From positions 80,927 to 144,926 of the forward strand of contig JBJMKZ010000039.1 in assembly GCA_045805565.1 (NCBI GenBank): DNA of 64,000 nucleotides. Direction: 5' to 3'. A model generated the notes under the pieces. It was not told where the DNA came from. It did not search any database and worked only from the letters and a program-made list of their open reading frames with translations. Source of the DNA: DATAEY01 sp045805565 (GTDB lineage: Bacteria; Actinomycetota; Thermoleophilia; Solirubrobacterales; Solirubrobacteraceae). The position numbers and the translations under genes were made by a program. The first letter of the stretch is position 1, and every line of letters begins with the position of its first letter. Positions 35,444-44,058 of the stretch are shown in pieces.

Positions 35444-36355
35444 ATGGCCGTTCCCGAGCGCCAGCACAAGTACCGCCGCACCCCTCGGCCCCGCGCCCCC
35501 AAGCCCGCTTCCGCGCGTCGCCACCCGTCCGGCGGCGCCAGTCACGTCCTGGAGTTCCGCGGCGTCTCGAAGGTCTACGAGGGAGGCGACATCGGCCTCG
35601 ACCGCGCCACCTTCGCGGTCGAGCGAGGCGAGTTCGTCTTCCTGGTCGGTCAGACCGGATCCGGCAAGTCGACCGTCATCCGGCTGCTGATCAAGGAGCT
35701 CGAGCCCTCGGCCGGCTCGATCATGGTCGCCGGCCGCGACCTCGCCGAGCTCGCGCGCTCGCGCGTGCCCTACTACCGGCGCAACATCGGCGTGGTCTGG
35801 CAGGACTACAAGCTGCTCCCCAACCGGGCCGTCTACGACAACGTCGCCTACGCGCTCCAGGTGACCGGAGGCGGACGCCGGGAGATCCGCCAGAAGGTGC
35901 CCGACATTCTGCGCCTCACGGGGCTCTCCACCAAGCTGCACAACTATCCGGACCAGCTCTCCGGCGGCGAGCAGCAGCGCGTCTCGATCGCGCGCGCGTT
36001 CGTGAACCACCCGCCCCTGCTCCTGGCCGACGAGCCCACCGGCAATCTGGATCCCGAGACCTCGATCGGGATCATGCAGCTGCTCTATCGCATCAACCGC
36101 ACCGGCACGACCGTGCTGGTCGCCACCCACGACAGCACGATGGTCGACCGCATGCGCCGGCGGGTCATCGAGCTGAGCGAAGGACGCATCGTCCGCGACG
36201 AGGCCGCCGGTCTCTACGCCCGGGACGAGAGCACGCGCGAGTTCGCCGCGCGCATGCGCGGCGCCACCGCCGATCCCGGGCTCGATCCCGCCGCGCGACC
36301 CGTCGCCGCGACCCGGCCCGGCGCGCGGGCCGACGACGCCTCCGGCGCCGAGTAG
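35444..36355 (+). CDS. ftsE: cell-division ABC-type ATPase FtsE
   Basis: 303 aa, longer than the usual ~225-230. A basic 35-residue leader (KYRRTPRPRAPKP) precedes the ATPase that starts at VLEFRGVSKVYEGG. Walker A GQTGSGKSTVIRL, Q-loop VWQDYKLLPNRAV, signature LSGGEQQRVSIARAF, Walker B LLLADEPTGNLDPET and switch His THDSTMVDRM are complete. About 45 extra residues rich in Ala/Pro/Arg follow at the C terminus. FtsE drives FtsX to activate septal peptidoglycan hydrolases. Two bases separate it from ftsX. Confidence 0.93.
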   Translation: MAVPERQHKYRRTPRPRAPKPASARRHPSGGASHVLEFRGVSKVYEGGDIGLDRATFAVERGEFVFLVGQTGSGKSTVIRLLIKELEPSAGSIMVAGRDLAELARSRVPYYRRNIGVVWQDYKLLPNRAVYDNVAYALQVTGGGRREIRQKVPDILRLTGLSTKLHNYPDQLSGGEQQRVSIARAFVNHPPLLLADEPTGNLDPETSIGIMQLLYRINRTGTTVLVATHDSTMVDRMRRRVIELSEGRIVRDEAAGLYARDESTREFAARMRGATADPGLDPAARPVAATRPGARADDASGAE

Positions 36356-36357
36356 GG

Positions 36358-37251
36358 ATGAGATTGTCGTTCTTCCTGCGCGAGGCCTTCCGCTCGCTGG
36401 GGCGCAACGCCATGCCGAGCTTCGCGGCGATGGCGACGGTGCTGGTCACCATGCTGGTCCTCGGGGTCTTCATCCCGATCGTGCAGGCCACCACCGGGGC
36501 GGCGAACGAGGTGCGCGGGCGCCTGCTGCTGGACGTCTACCTGAAGACCGACGCGACGCCGGCCGACGTGGAGAGGGTCCGCCAGCGCCTGGCGGGCGCC
36601 GCCCACGTCAAGCGCGTGGAGTACGTCTCCAAGGACGACGCCTACCGCGAGGAGCGCAGGCGCAACCCGGAGGCCTACCAGCTGCTGGGCGCCAACCCGC
36701 TTCCGGACACCTTCCGGGTGACGCCGGACGACCCGGCGCACATCGACCTCCTGCGTGACCAGCTGGCGCCGGTCGACGTCGGCGGGCGGCGCACGGCGAT
36801 CGACCCGGCCATCGACCAGGTCAAGAACCGCCGCGACGAGACCAACAAGATCCTGTCGGCCACCCGGGTGGTCAAGCTCACCACCGCCCTGCTGGCCGCG
36901 CTGCTGATCACCGCGTCGATCCTGCTGATCGCCAACACCATCCGCCTGTCGCTGTTCGCGCGCCGGCGCGAAGTCGAGGTGATGAAGCTGGTCGGAGCCA
37001 CCGACTGGTTCATCCGCTGGCCGTTCGTCATCGAGGGCGTGATCGTGGGGGCGATGGGGGGGATCCTGGCGATCCTCCTGCTGGCGATCGGCAAGATCGC
37101 CCTGATCGACCCGCTGGCGTCGGAGTTCGCCCTGATCGCCGCGCCCGAGACGATCAACTTCCTGCTGCTGATCGTGGTGGTGCTCCTGGCGAGCATCGGC
37201 GTCTCGGCGGCGGGCTCGGGCATCTCGCTGCGCCGCTTCCTGCGCGTCTAG
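36358..37251 (+). CDS. ftsX: cell-division membrane protein FtsX
   Basis: 297 aa. Membrane helix 1 (MPSFAAMATVLVTMLVLGVF), a large extracellular loop (about residues 45-175, LLLDVYLKTDATPADVERVR onward) that contacts peptidoglycan-hydrolase partners, then three C-terminal helices with the RRREVEVMKLVGATDWFIRW coupling segment that docks on FtsE. Ends in the FtsX-typical RRFLRV. The M16 peptidase lies upstream in the opposite direction and the S41 protease downstream, as in other actinobacteria with FtsEX. Confidence 0.93.
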   Translation: MRLSFFLREAFRSLGRNAMPSFAAMATVLVTMLVLGVFIPIVQATTGAANEVRGRLLLDVYLKTDATPADVERVRQRLAGAAHVKRVEYVSKDDAYREERRRNPEAYQLLGANPLPDTFRVTPDDPAHIDLLRDQLAPVDVGGRRTAIDPAIDQVKNRRDETNKILSATRVVKLTTALLAALLITASILLIANTIRLSLFARRREVEVMKLVGATDWFIRWPFVIEGVIVGAMGGILAILLLAIGKIALIDPLASEFALIAAPETINFLLLIVVVLLASIGVSAAGSGISLRRFLRV

Positions 37252-37315
37252 CCCTCCGGGCGCCACCAACCGGCATCGTTAGCCTTCGGGGCCGCGCCCG
37301 AGGCCCCCCGTTCCG

Positions 37316-38509
37316 ATGCGCCGCGCCCGCAACATCCCGTTGATGCCACTGGCCCTGCTGCTGCCGGTCATGTTCCTGGCGGGGATCTGGATCGGCGGCC
37401 ACCCCGGCGACCTGCCGCGGCCAGTCAGGTCGCTGTTCGTGGGGACAGAGGTGAGCACCCTCCAGGCCGCGCTCGACATCATCGAGCACGACTACTACCG
37501 CCCGGTCGACCGCCGCAAGCTGCTCCACGACGGCTTGGCGGGAGCCGTGGCGGACCTGCACGACCGCTTCTCGCGCTACCTCGACCCTCCGACCTACCGC
37601 CGCTTCCAGGCCGACAGCACGGGCCGCTTCTCCGGCGTGGGCATGGAGGTCGCGGGGGTCAAGTCCGGCCTGCGGGTCTCCCGGGTGTTCTCCGGATCGC
37701 CCGCCGCCAAGGCGGGCATCCGGCACGGGGACGAGATCGTACGCGTCAACGGGCGGTCGATCGCCGGCAGGTCGATCTCGCAGACCACGGCGCTCATCCG
37801 GGGGCGGCCGGGGACGTTCGTCGTCCTCACCGTCCTGTCGCACGGCCACCCGCGCATGGAGCGCCTCCGTCGCCGCGAGCTCATCGCGCCGGTGGTCAGC
37901 TCCAGCCTGCGCACGCTCGCCGGCCACCGCATCGCCGTGGTGGCGCTCTCGCAGTTCAGCTCCGGCTCACACGCCGAGCTGCGCCGGGCGGTCGACCGCG
38001 AGCGCACGCTGGGAGCGCAGGGCATCGTGCTCGACCTCCGCGACGACGGCGGCGGGCTGCTGACCGAGGCGGTCCAGGTCTCGAGCATCTTCATCCCCCA
38101 CGGGACGATCGTCTCCACCCGCGCCCGGACACGGGCGCGGCACGTCTACCAGGCCAGCGGATCCTCGATCCCGCGCTCGGTGCCGGTGGTGGTCCTGGTG
38201 AACGGGGGTACCGCGTCGGCGTCGGAGATAGTCGCCGGTGCCCTCCAGGATCATCATCGCGCCCTAGTGGTGGGAACCCACACCTACGGCAAGGGCGTCT
38301 ACCAGGAGATCCGCGAGCTCCCCAACGGCGGCGCCATCGACATCACCGTGGGGGAGTACTTCACCCCCAGCGGTCGCAACCTGGGCGCAGGCGGCATCCG
38401 TCGCGGTCCCGGCGTCCGGCCCGACCTGACGGTCCGCGACCGTCCGGACACCGGCACCGACGAGGCCCTCGACGCCGCCCTGCACGCGCTCGCCGCCCGG
38501 ATCAGGTGA
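37316..38509 (+). CDS. S41 family C-terminal processing protease with PDZ domain
   Basis: 397 aa. N-terminal membrane anchor (LALLLPVMFLAGIWIGG) places the enzyme outside the membrane. The helical region LDIIEHDYYRPVDRRKLLHD, PDZ domain (GVGMEVAGVKSGLRVSRVFS to about residue 165) and peptidase domain LDLRDDGGGLLTEAVQVS follow, with catalytic Ser in GGTASASEIVAGAL and Lys in YGKGVYQEI. CtpA-type proteases act on exported proteins and on amidases. Start codons of this and rnr overlap (GTGA). A TAGCCT box is 30 nt upstream. Confidence 0.92.
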   Translation: MRRARNIPLMPLALLLPVMFLAGIWIGGHPGDLPRPVRSLFVGTEVSTLQAALDIIEHDYYRPVDRRKLLHDGLAGAVADLHDRFSRYLDPPTYRRFQADSTGRFSGVGMEVAGVKSGLRVSRVFSGSPAAKAGIRHGDEIVRVNGRSIAGRSISQTTALIRGRPGTFVVLTVLSHGHPRMERLRRRELIAPVVSSSLRTLAGHRIAVVALSQFSSGSHAELRRAVDRERTLGAQGIVLDLRDDGGGLLTEAVQVSSIFIPHGTIVSTRARTRARHVYQASGSSIPRSVPVVVLVNGGTASASEIVAGALQDHHRALVVGTHTYGKGVYQEIRELPNGGAIDITVGEYFTPSGRNLGAGGIRRGPGVRPDLTVRDRPDTGTDEALDAALHALAARIR

Positions 38510-40236
38510 GCCGGCCTGCGCGGGAGGCCGCCGCGCCGCACCGCGCCGCGGTGGCGGTGCTCGAGAAGCGCGGGCGCTTCCTGGTCGCCGCCCCCTTCTT
38601 CGAGCGAGGCCGACGCCTGACCCTGCAGCGCGACGGCAGGGCCCGCGCGGGCGACCTGGTGGCGCTGCGGCTCGGCCGCGGGCAGCCGCGAGTCGAGCGG
38701 GTGCTCGGCCGCCCCGATGTCGCCCGGGACGTGATCGAGGCGCTGATGGTCGAGCACGGGCTCCCTCGGGGATTCGACCCGGCGCTGGAGGGCGACGCCG
38801 CGGCGGCCGCCCCGCCTGACGTCCCGCGCCGGGACCTGCGCACCCTGCCGACCTTCACGATCGACCCCGCCACTGCCCGCGACTTCGACGACGCCATCTC
38901 GGCGCAGGAGCTCGGCACCGGCCGCTGGCGGCTGTGGGTGCACATCGCCGACGTCGCGGCCCACGTCCGGGCCGGGGCGCGGATCGATCGGGAGGCCTAC
39001 CGCCGAGCGACCAGCGTCTACGTCCCGGCAGGTGTCGAGCCGATGTTGCCGCCGGCGCTGTCGAGCGGCGCCTGCTCACTGCTGCCGGGCCAGGATCGCG
39101 CTGCCGTCACGGTGGAGCTGGAGTTGCAGGGGGCGGCGGTGACGCGGGCCGCCTTCTACCGCTCGACCATCCGCTCCGACGAGGGGCTCGACTACGACTG
39201 GGTGGATCGCGTCTTCGGTGGGGGCGAGCGCGCCCGCGACCCGTGGGCGACCCCGCTGGCCGCGGCCCGGGCGGCGGCCGGGGCGCTGGCGGAGACGCGG
39301 GCCGCGAAGGGGGCGCTGGCGGTCGAGTCGGCCGAGCCGGAGTTCTCGTTCGACGACGAGGGGAACGTGGTGCGGGCCAGGGAGGTCGCCCAGACCGAGT
39401 CCCACCGCCTCGTCGAGCACCTGATGATCGCCGCCAACGAGCAGGTGGCCGCGCTTCTCGAGCAGCGAAGGGTGCCGGCCCTCTACCGGGTCCACGAGCG
39501 GCCCGAGGCCCTGAGCGTCCGCCGCCTGGCGGACCAGCTCGCCTCCCTCGACGTCCCCACCCCGCCCCTGCCCGAGCCGATGAGCCCGCAGCAGGCGGGT
39601 GAGCTGGTGGGCGAGATCTCACGGATGGTCGACGCCCACGTGCGGCGAGTGGGGCGGGGGCGCGAGGCGCTGACCAGCCTGGTGCTGCGCGCCCTGCGCC
39701 AGGCGCACTACTCGCCCCGCAACCTCGGCCACGCCGGCCTGCAGAGTCCCAGCTACTGCCACTTCACCTCTCCGATCCGTCGCTATCCCGACCTGGTGTG
39801 CCACCGGGCGCTGCTCAGCGCGGTCGGCGGCGGAGAGGAGGCGCCGCGCGCCGAGGGGCTGGTCGAGGCCGGCGAGTGGACCTCGGCCCGCGAGCGGATC
39901 GCGATCGAGATCGAGCGTGACGCCGATGCCGTGGCGCGCTGCTTCCTGCTGGAGCGGGAGCTGTTCGAGCTCGGCTGGGACCACACCTTCGAGGGCGAGG
40001 TTGTCGGCCTGGCGCCGGTGGGCGCCTTCGTGCGCTTCGGCGACGGCCACGAGGGCCTTCTGCCCGTCCGCCGGATGCACGGCGACTGGTGGGAGCTCAA
40101 CGAGCTGGCCACCGTCCTGGAGGGCACGCAATCGGGCGACACCATAAGGCTGGGCGACCCGCTCTCGGTCCAGGTGCACCGCATAGATGCGCCCCGCGGC
40201 CGCGTCGACCTGGTGGCCGGCCGACCCTTGCGCTAG
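38506..40236 (+). CDS. rnr: RNase II/R family exoribonuclease
   Basis: 576 aa from GTG 38506. RNB catalytic domain with the metal-binding Asp cluster in TIDPATARDFDDAIS and LWVHIADVAAHV, the RTLR-type LSSGACSLLPGQDR, QTESHRLVEHLMIAANE and HFTSPIRRYPDL. A C-terminal S1 domain (EGEVVGLAPVGAFVRFGDGH) follows. The N-terminal cold-shock domains of full RNase R are reduced to about 110 residues. Degrades structured or unstructured RNA 3'-5'. In trans-translation RNase R degrades the non-stop mRNA; here it overlaps the protease gene and lies 10 nt from smpB. Confidence 0.92.
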   Translation: MSRPAREAAAPHRAAVAVLEKRGRFLVAAPFFERGRRLTLQRDGRARAGDLVALRLGRGQPRVERVLGRPDVARDVIEALMVEHGLPRGFDPALEGDAAAAAPPDVPRRDLRTLPTFTIDPATARDFDDAISAQELGTGRWRLWVHIADVAAHVRAGARIDREAYRRATSVYVPAGVEPMLPPALSSGACSLLPGQDRAAVTVELELQGAAVTRAAFYRSTIRSDEGLDYDWVDRVFGGGERARDPWATPLAAARAAAGALAETRAAKGALAVESAEPEFSFDDEGNVVRAREVAQTESHRLVEHLMIAANEQVAALLEQRRVPALYRVHERPEALSVRRLADQLASLDVPTPPLPEPMSPQQAGELVGEISRMVDAHVRRVGRGREALTSLVLRALRQAHYSPRNLGHAGLQSPSYCHFTSPIRRYPDLVCHRALLSAVGGGEEAPRAEGLVEAGEWTSARERIAIEIERDADAVARCFLLERELFELGWDHTFEGEVVGLAPVGAFVRFGDGHEGLLPVRRMHGDWWELNELATVLEGTQSGDTIRLGDPLSVQVHRIDAPRGRVDLVAGRPLR

Positions 40237-40246
40237 AGCTTCAGCG

Positions 40247-40726
40247 ATGGCCCGCAAGCGCAAGCGCAAGACGGCACCGGGTGACGTGGCCACCAACCGG
40301 CAGGCGTCCTTCCGCTACCAGCTGCTCGAGAGGCTCGAGTGCGGGATCGTGCTGACCGGCACCGAGGTGAAGTCGCTGCGAGGCGGCAAGGCGCAGCTCA
40401 AGGACGGCTACGCGGCGGTGCACGACGCCGAGCTGTGGCTGCACAACGTCCACATCCCGCCCTACCAGCCCGCCGCGGGCGCCAACCACGACCCGGAGCG
40501 GCCGCGCAAGCTGCTGGTCCACCGCCGGGAGCTCGGGCGGCTGGTCGGCAGGAGCCAGGAGCGGGGGTTGACCCTGGTCCCGACCCGGATCTACTTCTCG
40601 GGCCCGCATGCCAAGGTCGAGGTCGCGCTCGCGCGCGGCAGGGAGCGCCACGACAAGCGCGAGACGATCCGCGCCCGCGAGCAGCAGCGCGAGATGGAGC
40701 GCGCCCTGCGTGACGCCAACCGCTAG
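40247..40726 (+). CDS. smpB: SsrA-binding protein SmpB
   Basis: 159 aa. Binds the tRNA-like domain of tmRNA and carries it to stalled ribosomes. Signatures: ATNRQASFRYQLLERLECGI, LTGTEVKSLRGGKAQLKDGY, LHNVHIPPY and the basic C-terminal helix HDKRETIRAREQQREMERAL that reads the empty mRNA channel. The tmRNA gene is 2.8 kb downstream. Confidence 0.96.
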   Translation: MARKRKRKTAPGDVATNRQASFRYQLLERLECGIVLTGTEVKSLRGGKAQLKDGYAAVHDAELWLHNVHIPPYQPAAGANHDPERPRKLLVHRRELGRLVGRSQERGLTLVPTRIYFSGPHAKVEVALARGRERHDKRETIRAREQQREMERALRDANR

Positions 40727-40738
40727 CCACGCCGCGGC
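40721..40738. repeat. 18-bp sequence identical to 62396-62413
   Basis: CGCTAGCCACGCCGCGGC covers the smpB stop and runs to the stop of the convergent HD-GYP gene. The same 18 bases cover the stop of another gene at a second convergent junction at 62396. Possible shared terminator. Confidence 0.6.
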
Positions 40739-41353
40739 TCAGCGCCTCCGGGGCGACAGGACCTCGAGCAGGGCCTCCACGCAGTGGGTGCAGAACTGGG
40801 CCCCGCCGCAGCGCCGCAGCTCCGCCTGCGCGGCCGCCGGCGACATGGCCTCGCGGTAGGGCCGGTCCGAGATCATGGCGTCATAGGCGTCGCAGACGAA
40901 CGTGATCCGGCTGGAGATCGGGATTCGCGCGCCCGCCACCCCGTCGGGATAGCCGGCGCCGTCCCAGCGCTCGTGGGTGGCGCGGATGGCCGGCGCCAGG
41001 TGCGAGAGCTCCTCGACCTGCGCGACCACATGGGCGCCGGCCTGAGGATGCTCGTAGACGACGCGCCAGTCCCTCGGCGTGAGCGCCGCGGGCTTGTTGA
41101 GCAGATGATCCGGCAGGGCCAGCTTTCCGATGTCATGGAGCATCGCCACCAGCGTGACCTCGAAGCGCTGAGGCTCGCCGAGGTGCATGCGCTCGGCCAC
41201 CGCGACGGCCAGCCGGACCGTGTTGCGCGAGTGGCGCGCGGTGTAGGGATCGTGGAGCTCCAGCGCGGCCAGCAGCGCGCGACTGTTGACCAGCTCCTCG
41301 CGATGAGCATCCGCCTCGCCCTGTCTGCGCGCGAACGCGTGCTCCTCCGACAT
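40739..41353 (-). CDS. HD-GYP domain protein (c-di-GMP phosphodiesterase family)
   Basis: 204 aa from ATG 41353, preceded by GGGAGG. Metal-binding HD in VAMLHDIGKLALPDHLL and the GYP motif in HERWDGAGYPDGVAG identify an active-type HD-GYP domain, which hydrolyses cyclic di-GMP; HDPYTARHSRNTVRL supplies a further conserved His. There is no receiver or other sensor domain, only a short N-terminal helix. The final residues CGGAQFCTHCVEALL contain three cysteines. Convergent with smpB, 12 nt away. Confidence 0.88.
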   Translation of the reverse strand: MSEEHAFARRQGEADAHREELVNSRALLAALELHDPYTARHSRNTVRLAVAVAERMHLGEPQRFEVTLVAMLHDIGKLALPDHLLNKPAALTPRDWRVVYEHPQAGAHVVAQVEELSHLAPAIRATHERWDGAGYPDGVAGARIPISSRITFVCDAYDAMISDRPYREAMSPAAAQAELRRCGGAQFCTHCVEALLEVLSPRRR

Positions 41354-41521
41354 CGGGCCTCCCGGCCCACCGACGCTGACAAGCCAGTGGTCTTTAGAAC
41401 TCGCGGGGCGCCGAACGGTTGGCAGGTTCGGCGATTTGCTCGGGGGCGCGACCCTGGAGGCAGGCGGACCCGGTTGCCATTCGGGCGGACAGCATCTTAG
41501 GATCGCCTCATCTGGGGTGCG

Positions 41522-42529
41522 ATGCGCGGCGCTGAGCCACTGAATCTCGCTCGATCCGGCGGGTGCGCTCACCGCATCGCCGCTGCCGCGGTGATCGCGG
41601 GGCTCGCTCTGAGCTGGGGCTGCGGCGATTCCGCTCGGGGGACCGTCCCGGCGGCGGTTGGCAGCCGGCCGGCGGGCCCGGCGGCGGTCGTCGTCCCGGT
41701 GATGGTGGCGGTGGGCGACATCGCCTGCCGTCCCGGACTACGGCGCCGGGGGGTCCCGGGTCAACCCCGGCTGGGGCTCGGCTGCCATCAGGGCACGATC
41801 GCCGCACTGGCCGGAAGGCTGCGGCCAACCGCGATCGCGGTGCTAGGGGACGCGCAGTACGACCGGGGCACCGGCGCGGAGTTCGCCGGATCGTTTGCCC
41901 GAACCTGGGGCGGTCTGCGAGCCCGGCTGCATCCCGCGGTGGGCAACCACGAGTACCTGACGGCCCGAGCTTCCGGCTATTTCTCGTACTTCGGCGCGGC
42001 CGCCGCGCCGCCCAACGGCTACTACTCCTACGACGTCGGCGCCTGGCACGTCGTCGTGCTCAACTCCAACTGCGCCTTCGTGTCCTGCGCGCCGGGCTCG
42101 GCCCAGGAGAGCTGGCTGCGCGCCGACCTGGCCGCTCATCCGGCCCGCTGCACGCTCGCCTACTGGCACCACCCCCGCTTCACCTCGGGCTTCCACGGCA
42201 ACGACCTGACGGTGGCGCCGCTGTGGAACGCGCTCTACGGCGCCGGCGCCGACCTGGTGCTCACCGGCCACGACCACGATTACGAACGCTTCGCGCCGCA
42301 GAACTCCGCCGGCCGACGCGATCCCGCGCACGGCATGCGCGAGTTCGTCGTCGGGACTGGCGGCAAGGACCTGGGCCCCCTGAGAGCGGTCAAGCCCAAC
42401 AGCGAGCGCCGCGACAACCGCAACTTCGGCGTCCTGGCTCTGACGCTGCGGCCCGGCGGCTACTCCTGGCGCTTCGTCCCCGAGCCGGGTGGAGCGTTGC
42501 ACGACGCCGGGTCAGGCAGCTGTCACTGA
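41522..42529 (+). CDS. secreted calcineurin-like metallophosphatase
   Basis: 335 aa. The first ~35 residues are basic then hydrophobic (IAAAAVIAGLALSWGCGDS), a signal peptide possibly ending in a lipoprotein cysteine, although the lipobox is imperfect. The phosphoesterase core follows: VAVGDIAC (Asp), VLGDAQYDRG (GDxxY), AVGNHEY (GNH), YWHHPRF and LVLTGHDHDYERF (GHxH). This is the purple-acid-phosphatase-like branch. Extracellular phosphate or nucleotide ester cleavage is likely, the substrate unknown. TAGGAT lies 18 nt before the ATG. Confidence 0.88.
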   Translation: MRGAEPLNLARSGGCAHRIAAAAVIAGLALSWGCGDSARGTVPAAVGSRPAGPAAVVVPVMVAVGDIACRPGLRRRGVPGQPRLGLGCHQGTIAALAGRLRPTAIAVLGDAQYDRGTGAEFAGSFARTWGGLRARLHPAVGNHEYLTARASGYFSYFGAAAAPPNGYYSYDVGAWHVVVLNSNCAFVSCAPGSAQESWLRADLAAHPARCTLAYWHHPRFTSGFHGNDLTVAPLWNALYGAGADLVLTGHDHDYERFAPQNSAGRRDPAHGMREFVVGTGGKDLGPLRAVKPNSERRDNRNFGVLALTLRPGGYSWRFVPEPGGALHDAGSGSCH

Positions 42530-42536
42530 GCCGGTC

Positions 42537-42556
42537 CGGCCGCGGGCGGGCGGCCG
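42537..42556. terminator. hairpin between convergent phosphatase and M50 genes
   Basis: CGGCCGC-GGGCGG-GCGGCCG, 7-bp stem and 6-base loop; no T tract. Confidence 0.45.
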
Positions 42557-42593
42557 AGGGCTGGCCCGGATTCCGATGACGGCACGCCGAGGC

Positions 42594-43481
42594 TCAGGCC
42601 GCGACAGTCGGCCTGGCGCCCAATGTCGCCGGCAGGTGCGTCCCCCACACGCCGAACGCCAGCAGGACGACGAGTCCGATGTAGACGCCGGCCACCATCA
42701 GCCGGTGCACCGGCTTGACCCGGTAGTAGGCCTGCTGCTCGGGCCCGCCCTCGCGGCGCATCCGCCAGCGTCGCCAGGTCTCGATGCCGGCGAACAGCAG
42801 GATCAGCAGGATGATCGGGTTGGGGAACAGGATGGCGGCCCCGACCATGGCGCCGAAGCCGACGATCCACATCCACGGCGCCATGGCGGCCATCGCCCGG
42901 CCGCCGTCGAGCGGCAGCACCGGGAGCAGGTTGAACAGGTTGAGGAACAGCCCGATGAAGGCGAGGGCGCGGAACAGCTGGTTGCCCGTGGCGTGGGCGA
43001 CCGGGATCAGCGCCGCGGCCGCGACCGAGCCGAGTATCGGGCCCGCCAGGCCCACCCGCGCCTCGGCCAGCGCGTTGCCGCCCAGCGACTTCGCCCAGAT
43101 CGCCGCGCCCAGGAAGGGGATGAAGACCGGCGCGCTGGCCGCGACTCCCTCCCGGCGCAGCTGGATCACGTGCCCGATCTCGTGGATGAACAGCAGCAGC
43201 ACGAAGCCGATCGCGAACCGCCAGCCCCAGATCAGGCTGTAGGCGGCGATCGACACCAGCATCGAGCCCGAGGTGGTGAGCAGCTTGAGCTTGGGGAGGA
43301 TCAGCAGCAGCGCCTTGAGCTTGGCGGCGAACTTGAGCACCAGCGCGCCCGCCGCGGCCAGGCTGCCGAGGATCCGATTGCGGCTGCCGTGGGACTTCGA
43401 CGTCGGCGGCGGCGCGGCCGGGGCGGGCTGCGCCGCCGGTTCCGGCGGCGCGGGCACAGGCCACTGCGTCTGGCGTTCCAC
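42594..43481 (-). CDS. M50 family site-2-protease-like intramembrane metalloprotease
   Basis: 295 aa from GTG 43481, the first possible start clear of the tmRNA gene. A Pro/Ala-rich cytoplasmic leader is followed by several helices with the zinc motif HEIGH in LLLFIHEIGHVIQL and the third ligand in LLPVLPLDGGRAM. No PDZ or CBS domain is seen. Such small S2P relatives release membrane-bound regulators or degrade remnant signal peptides. The longer in-frame N terminus would overlap ssrA and is rejected. The tail ends LLAFGVWGTHLPATLG. Confidence 0.85.
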   Translation of the reverse strand: MERQTQWPVPAPPEPAAQPAPAAPPPTSKSHGSRNRILGSLAAAGALVLKFAAKLKALLLILPKLKLLTTSGSMLVSIAAYSLIWGWRFAIGFVLLLFIHEIGHVIQLRREGVAASAPVFIPFLGAAIWAKSLGGNALAEARVGLAGPILGSVAAAALIPVAHATGNQLFRALAFIGLFLNLFNLLPVLPLDGGRAMAAMAPWMWIVGFGAMVGAAILFPNPIILLILLFAGIETWRRWRMRREGGPEQQAYYRVKPVHRLMVAGVYIGLVVLLAFGVWGTHLPATLGARPTVAA

Positions 43482-43534
43482 GCCCCCGATTTTGGCAGCC
43501 GCCGGTTCCCGGGGAGCGGGGGGGCCGGTAGCGC

Positions 43535-43540
43535 TAGAAT
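43535..43540 (+). promoter_or_regulatory. -10 box of ssrA
   Basis: TAGAAT, 20 nt before the mature tmRNA 5' end. A transcript starting near 43548 would need RNase P trimming, as is usual for tmRNA. No clear -35 box. Confidence 0.5.
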
Positions 43541-43560
43541 TCCCGTCGGCAGTAGCCCCC

Positions 43561-43920
43561 GGGGACGACAGGCTTCGACGCGGTCGGATCGTGGGGGTGG
43601 TTGCGAGTCGAGGTTCCGGCTGGCCTCGTAAAACCGCCGGAAAACCATAAGTGCGGACTCTCACGAGTACGCCCTCGCCGCTTAGTCACTAGCTAGGCAC
43701 GAGGTCTCGGCCCCCGTTCGCCTGCGGCGGGGATGACCGGGATCAGACAGCAGGCTCGCTCGGTGCGGTGCGCTCCCGCCAACCCGAGGACACCAAGGGG
43801 GCTGGTCCTCCGGAACCCCGCCGGCGCGGCAACCGGGGGACGAGACCAGAGCGCCGGCTACGCTCGTAGATGCCACCTTTCGCGCGACCGCGGACGCGGG
43901 TTCGATTCCCGCCGTCTCCA
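43561..43920 (+). ncRNA. ssrA: tmRNA (SsrA), tag peptide ADSHEYALAA
   Basis: 360 nt. The 5' end GGGGACGACAGGCTTCGACG and 3' end GGTTCGATTCCCGCCGTCTCCA form the tRNA-Ala-like domain; GGGGACG pairs with CGTCTCC (one G-U). CCA is not encoded after the discriminator A. Upstream of the reading frame is ACCATAAGTGCGGACTCTC, the conserved resume context. The tag ORF runs GCG (43653) to TAG (43683-43685) and encodes ADSHEYALAA, ending in the universal ALAA degron for ClpXP. With SmpB it rescues stalled ribosomes and marks the product for proteolysis. Confidence 0.96.
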
Positions 43921-43974
43921 TCCCTGGTCCGCCGGGAACGAACCCGCGCCACCGCTCGCCATTCGGGCTCGCTG

Positions 43975-43997
43975 GGGTTCGATTCCCGCCCTCTCCA
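43975..43997 (+). repeat. partial duplicate of the tmRNA 3' end
   Basis: The 23 bases GGGTTCGATTCCCGCC...TCTCCA repeat the end of tmRNA (43898-43920) with a single C-for-G mismatch, 77 bp further on. No matching 5' acceptor strand exists, so it is not a tRNA. tRNA-like 3' ends duplicated in this manner are typical attachment-site scars of integrative elements. Confidence 0.6.
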
Positions 43998-44058
43998 CTG
44001 GACGTCCGATGCCAAGCGGCTCGGTTCAGTCGGCAGCGGGCCACGGGCGTGACCCGGC

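Noticed and set aside
34099..36357. Long plus-strand reading upstream of ftsX
   Set aside because: Antisense to the M16 gene and out of frame with ftsE; the true ftsX start is ATG 36358.
43930..43997. tRNA gene at the second GGTTCGATTCCCG
   Set aside because: No 5' acceptor strand (GGAGAGG-like), D arm or anticodon arm found in the preceding 90 nt.
43743..44015. Minus-strand ORF reading GRESNPSEPEWRAVAR
   Set aside because: It is the well-known false protein read antisense from tRNA/tmRNA 3' ends (GRESNP, GGNRTRV). It supports the 3' end duplicate but is not a gene.
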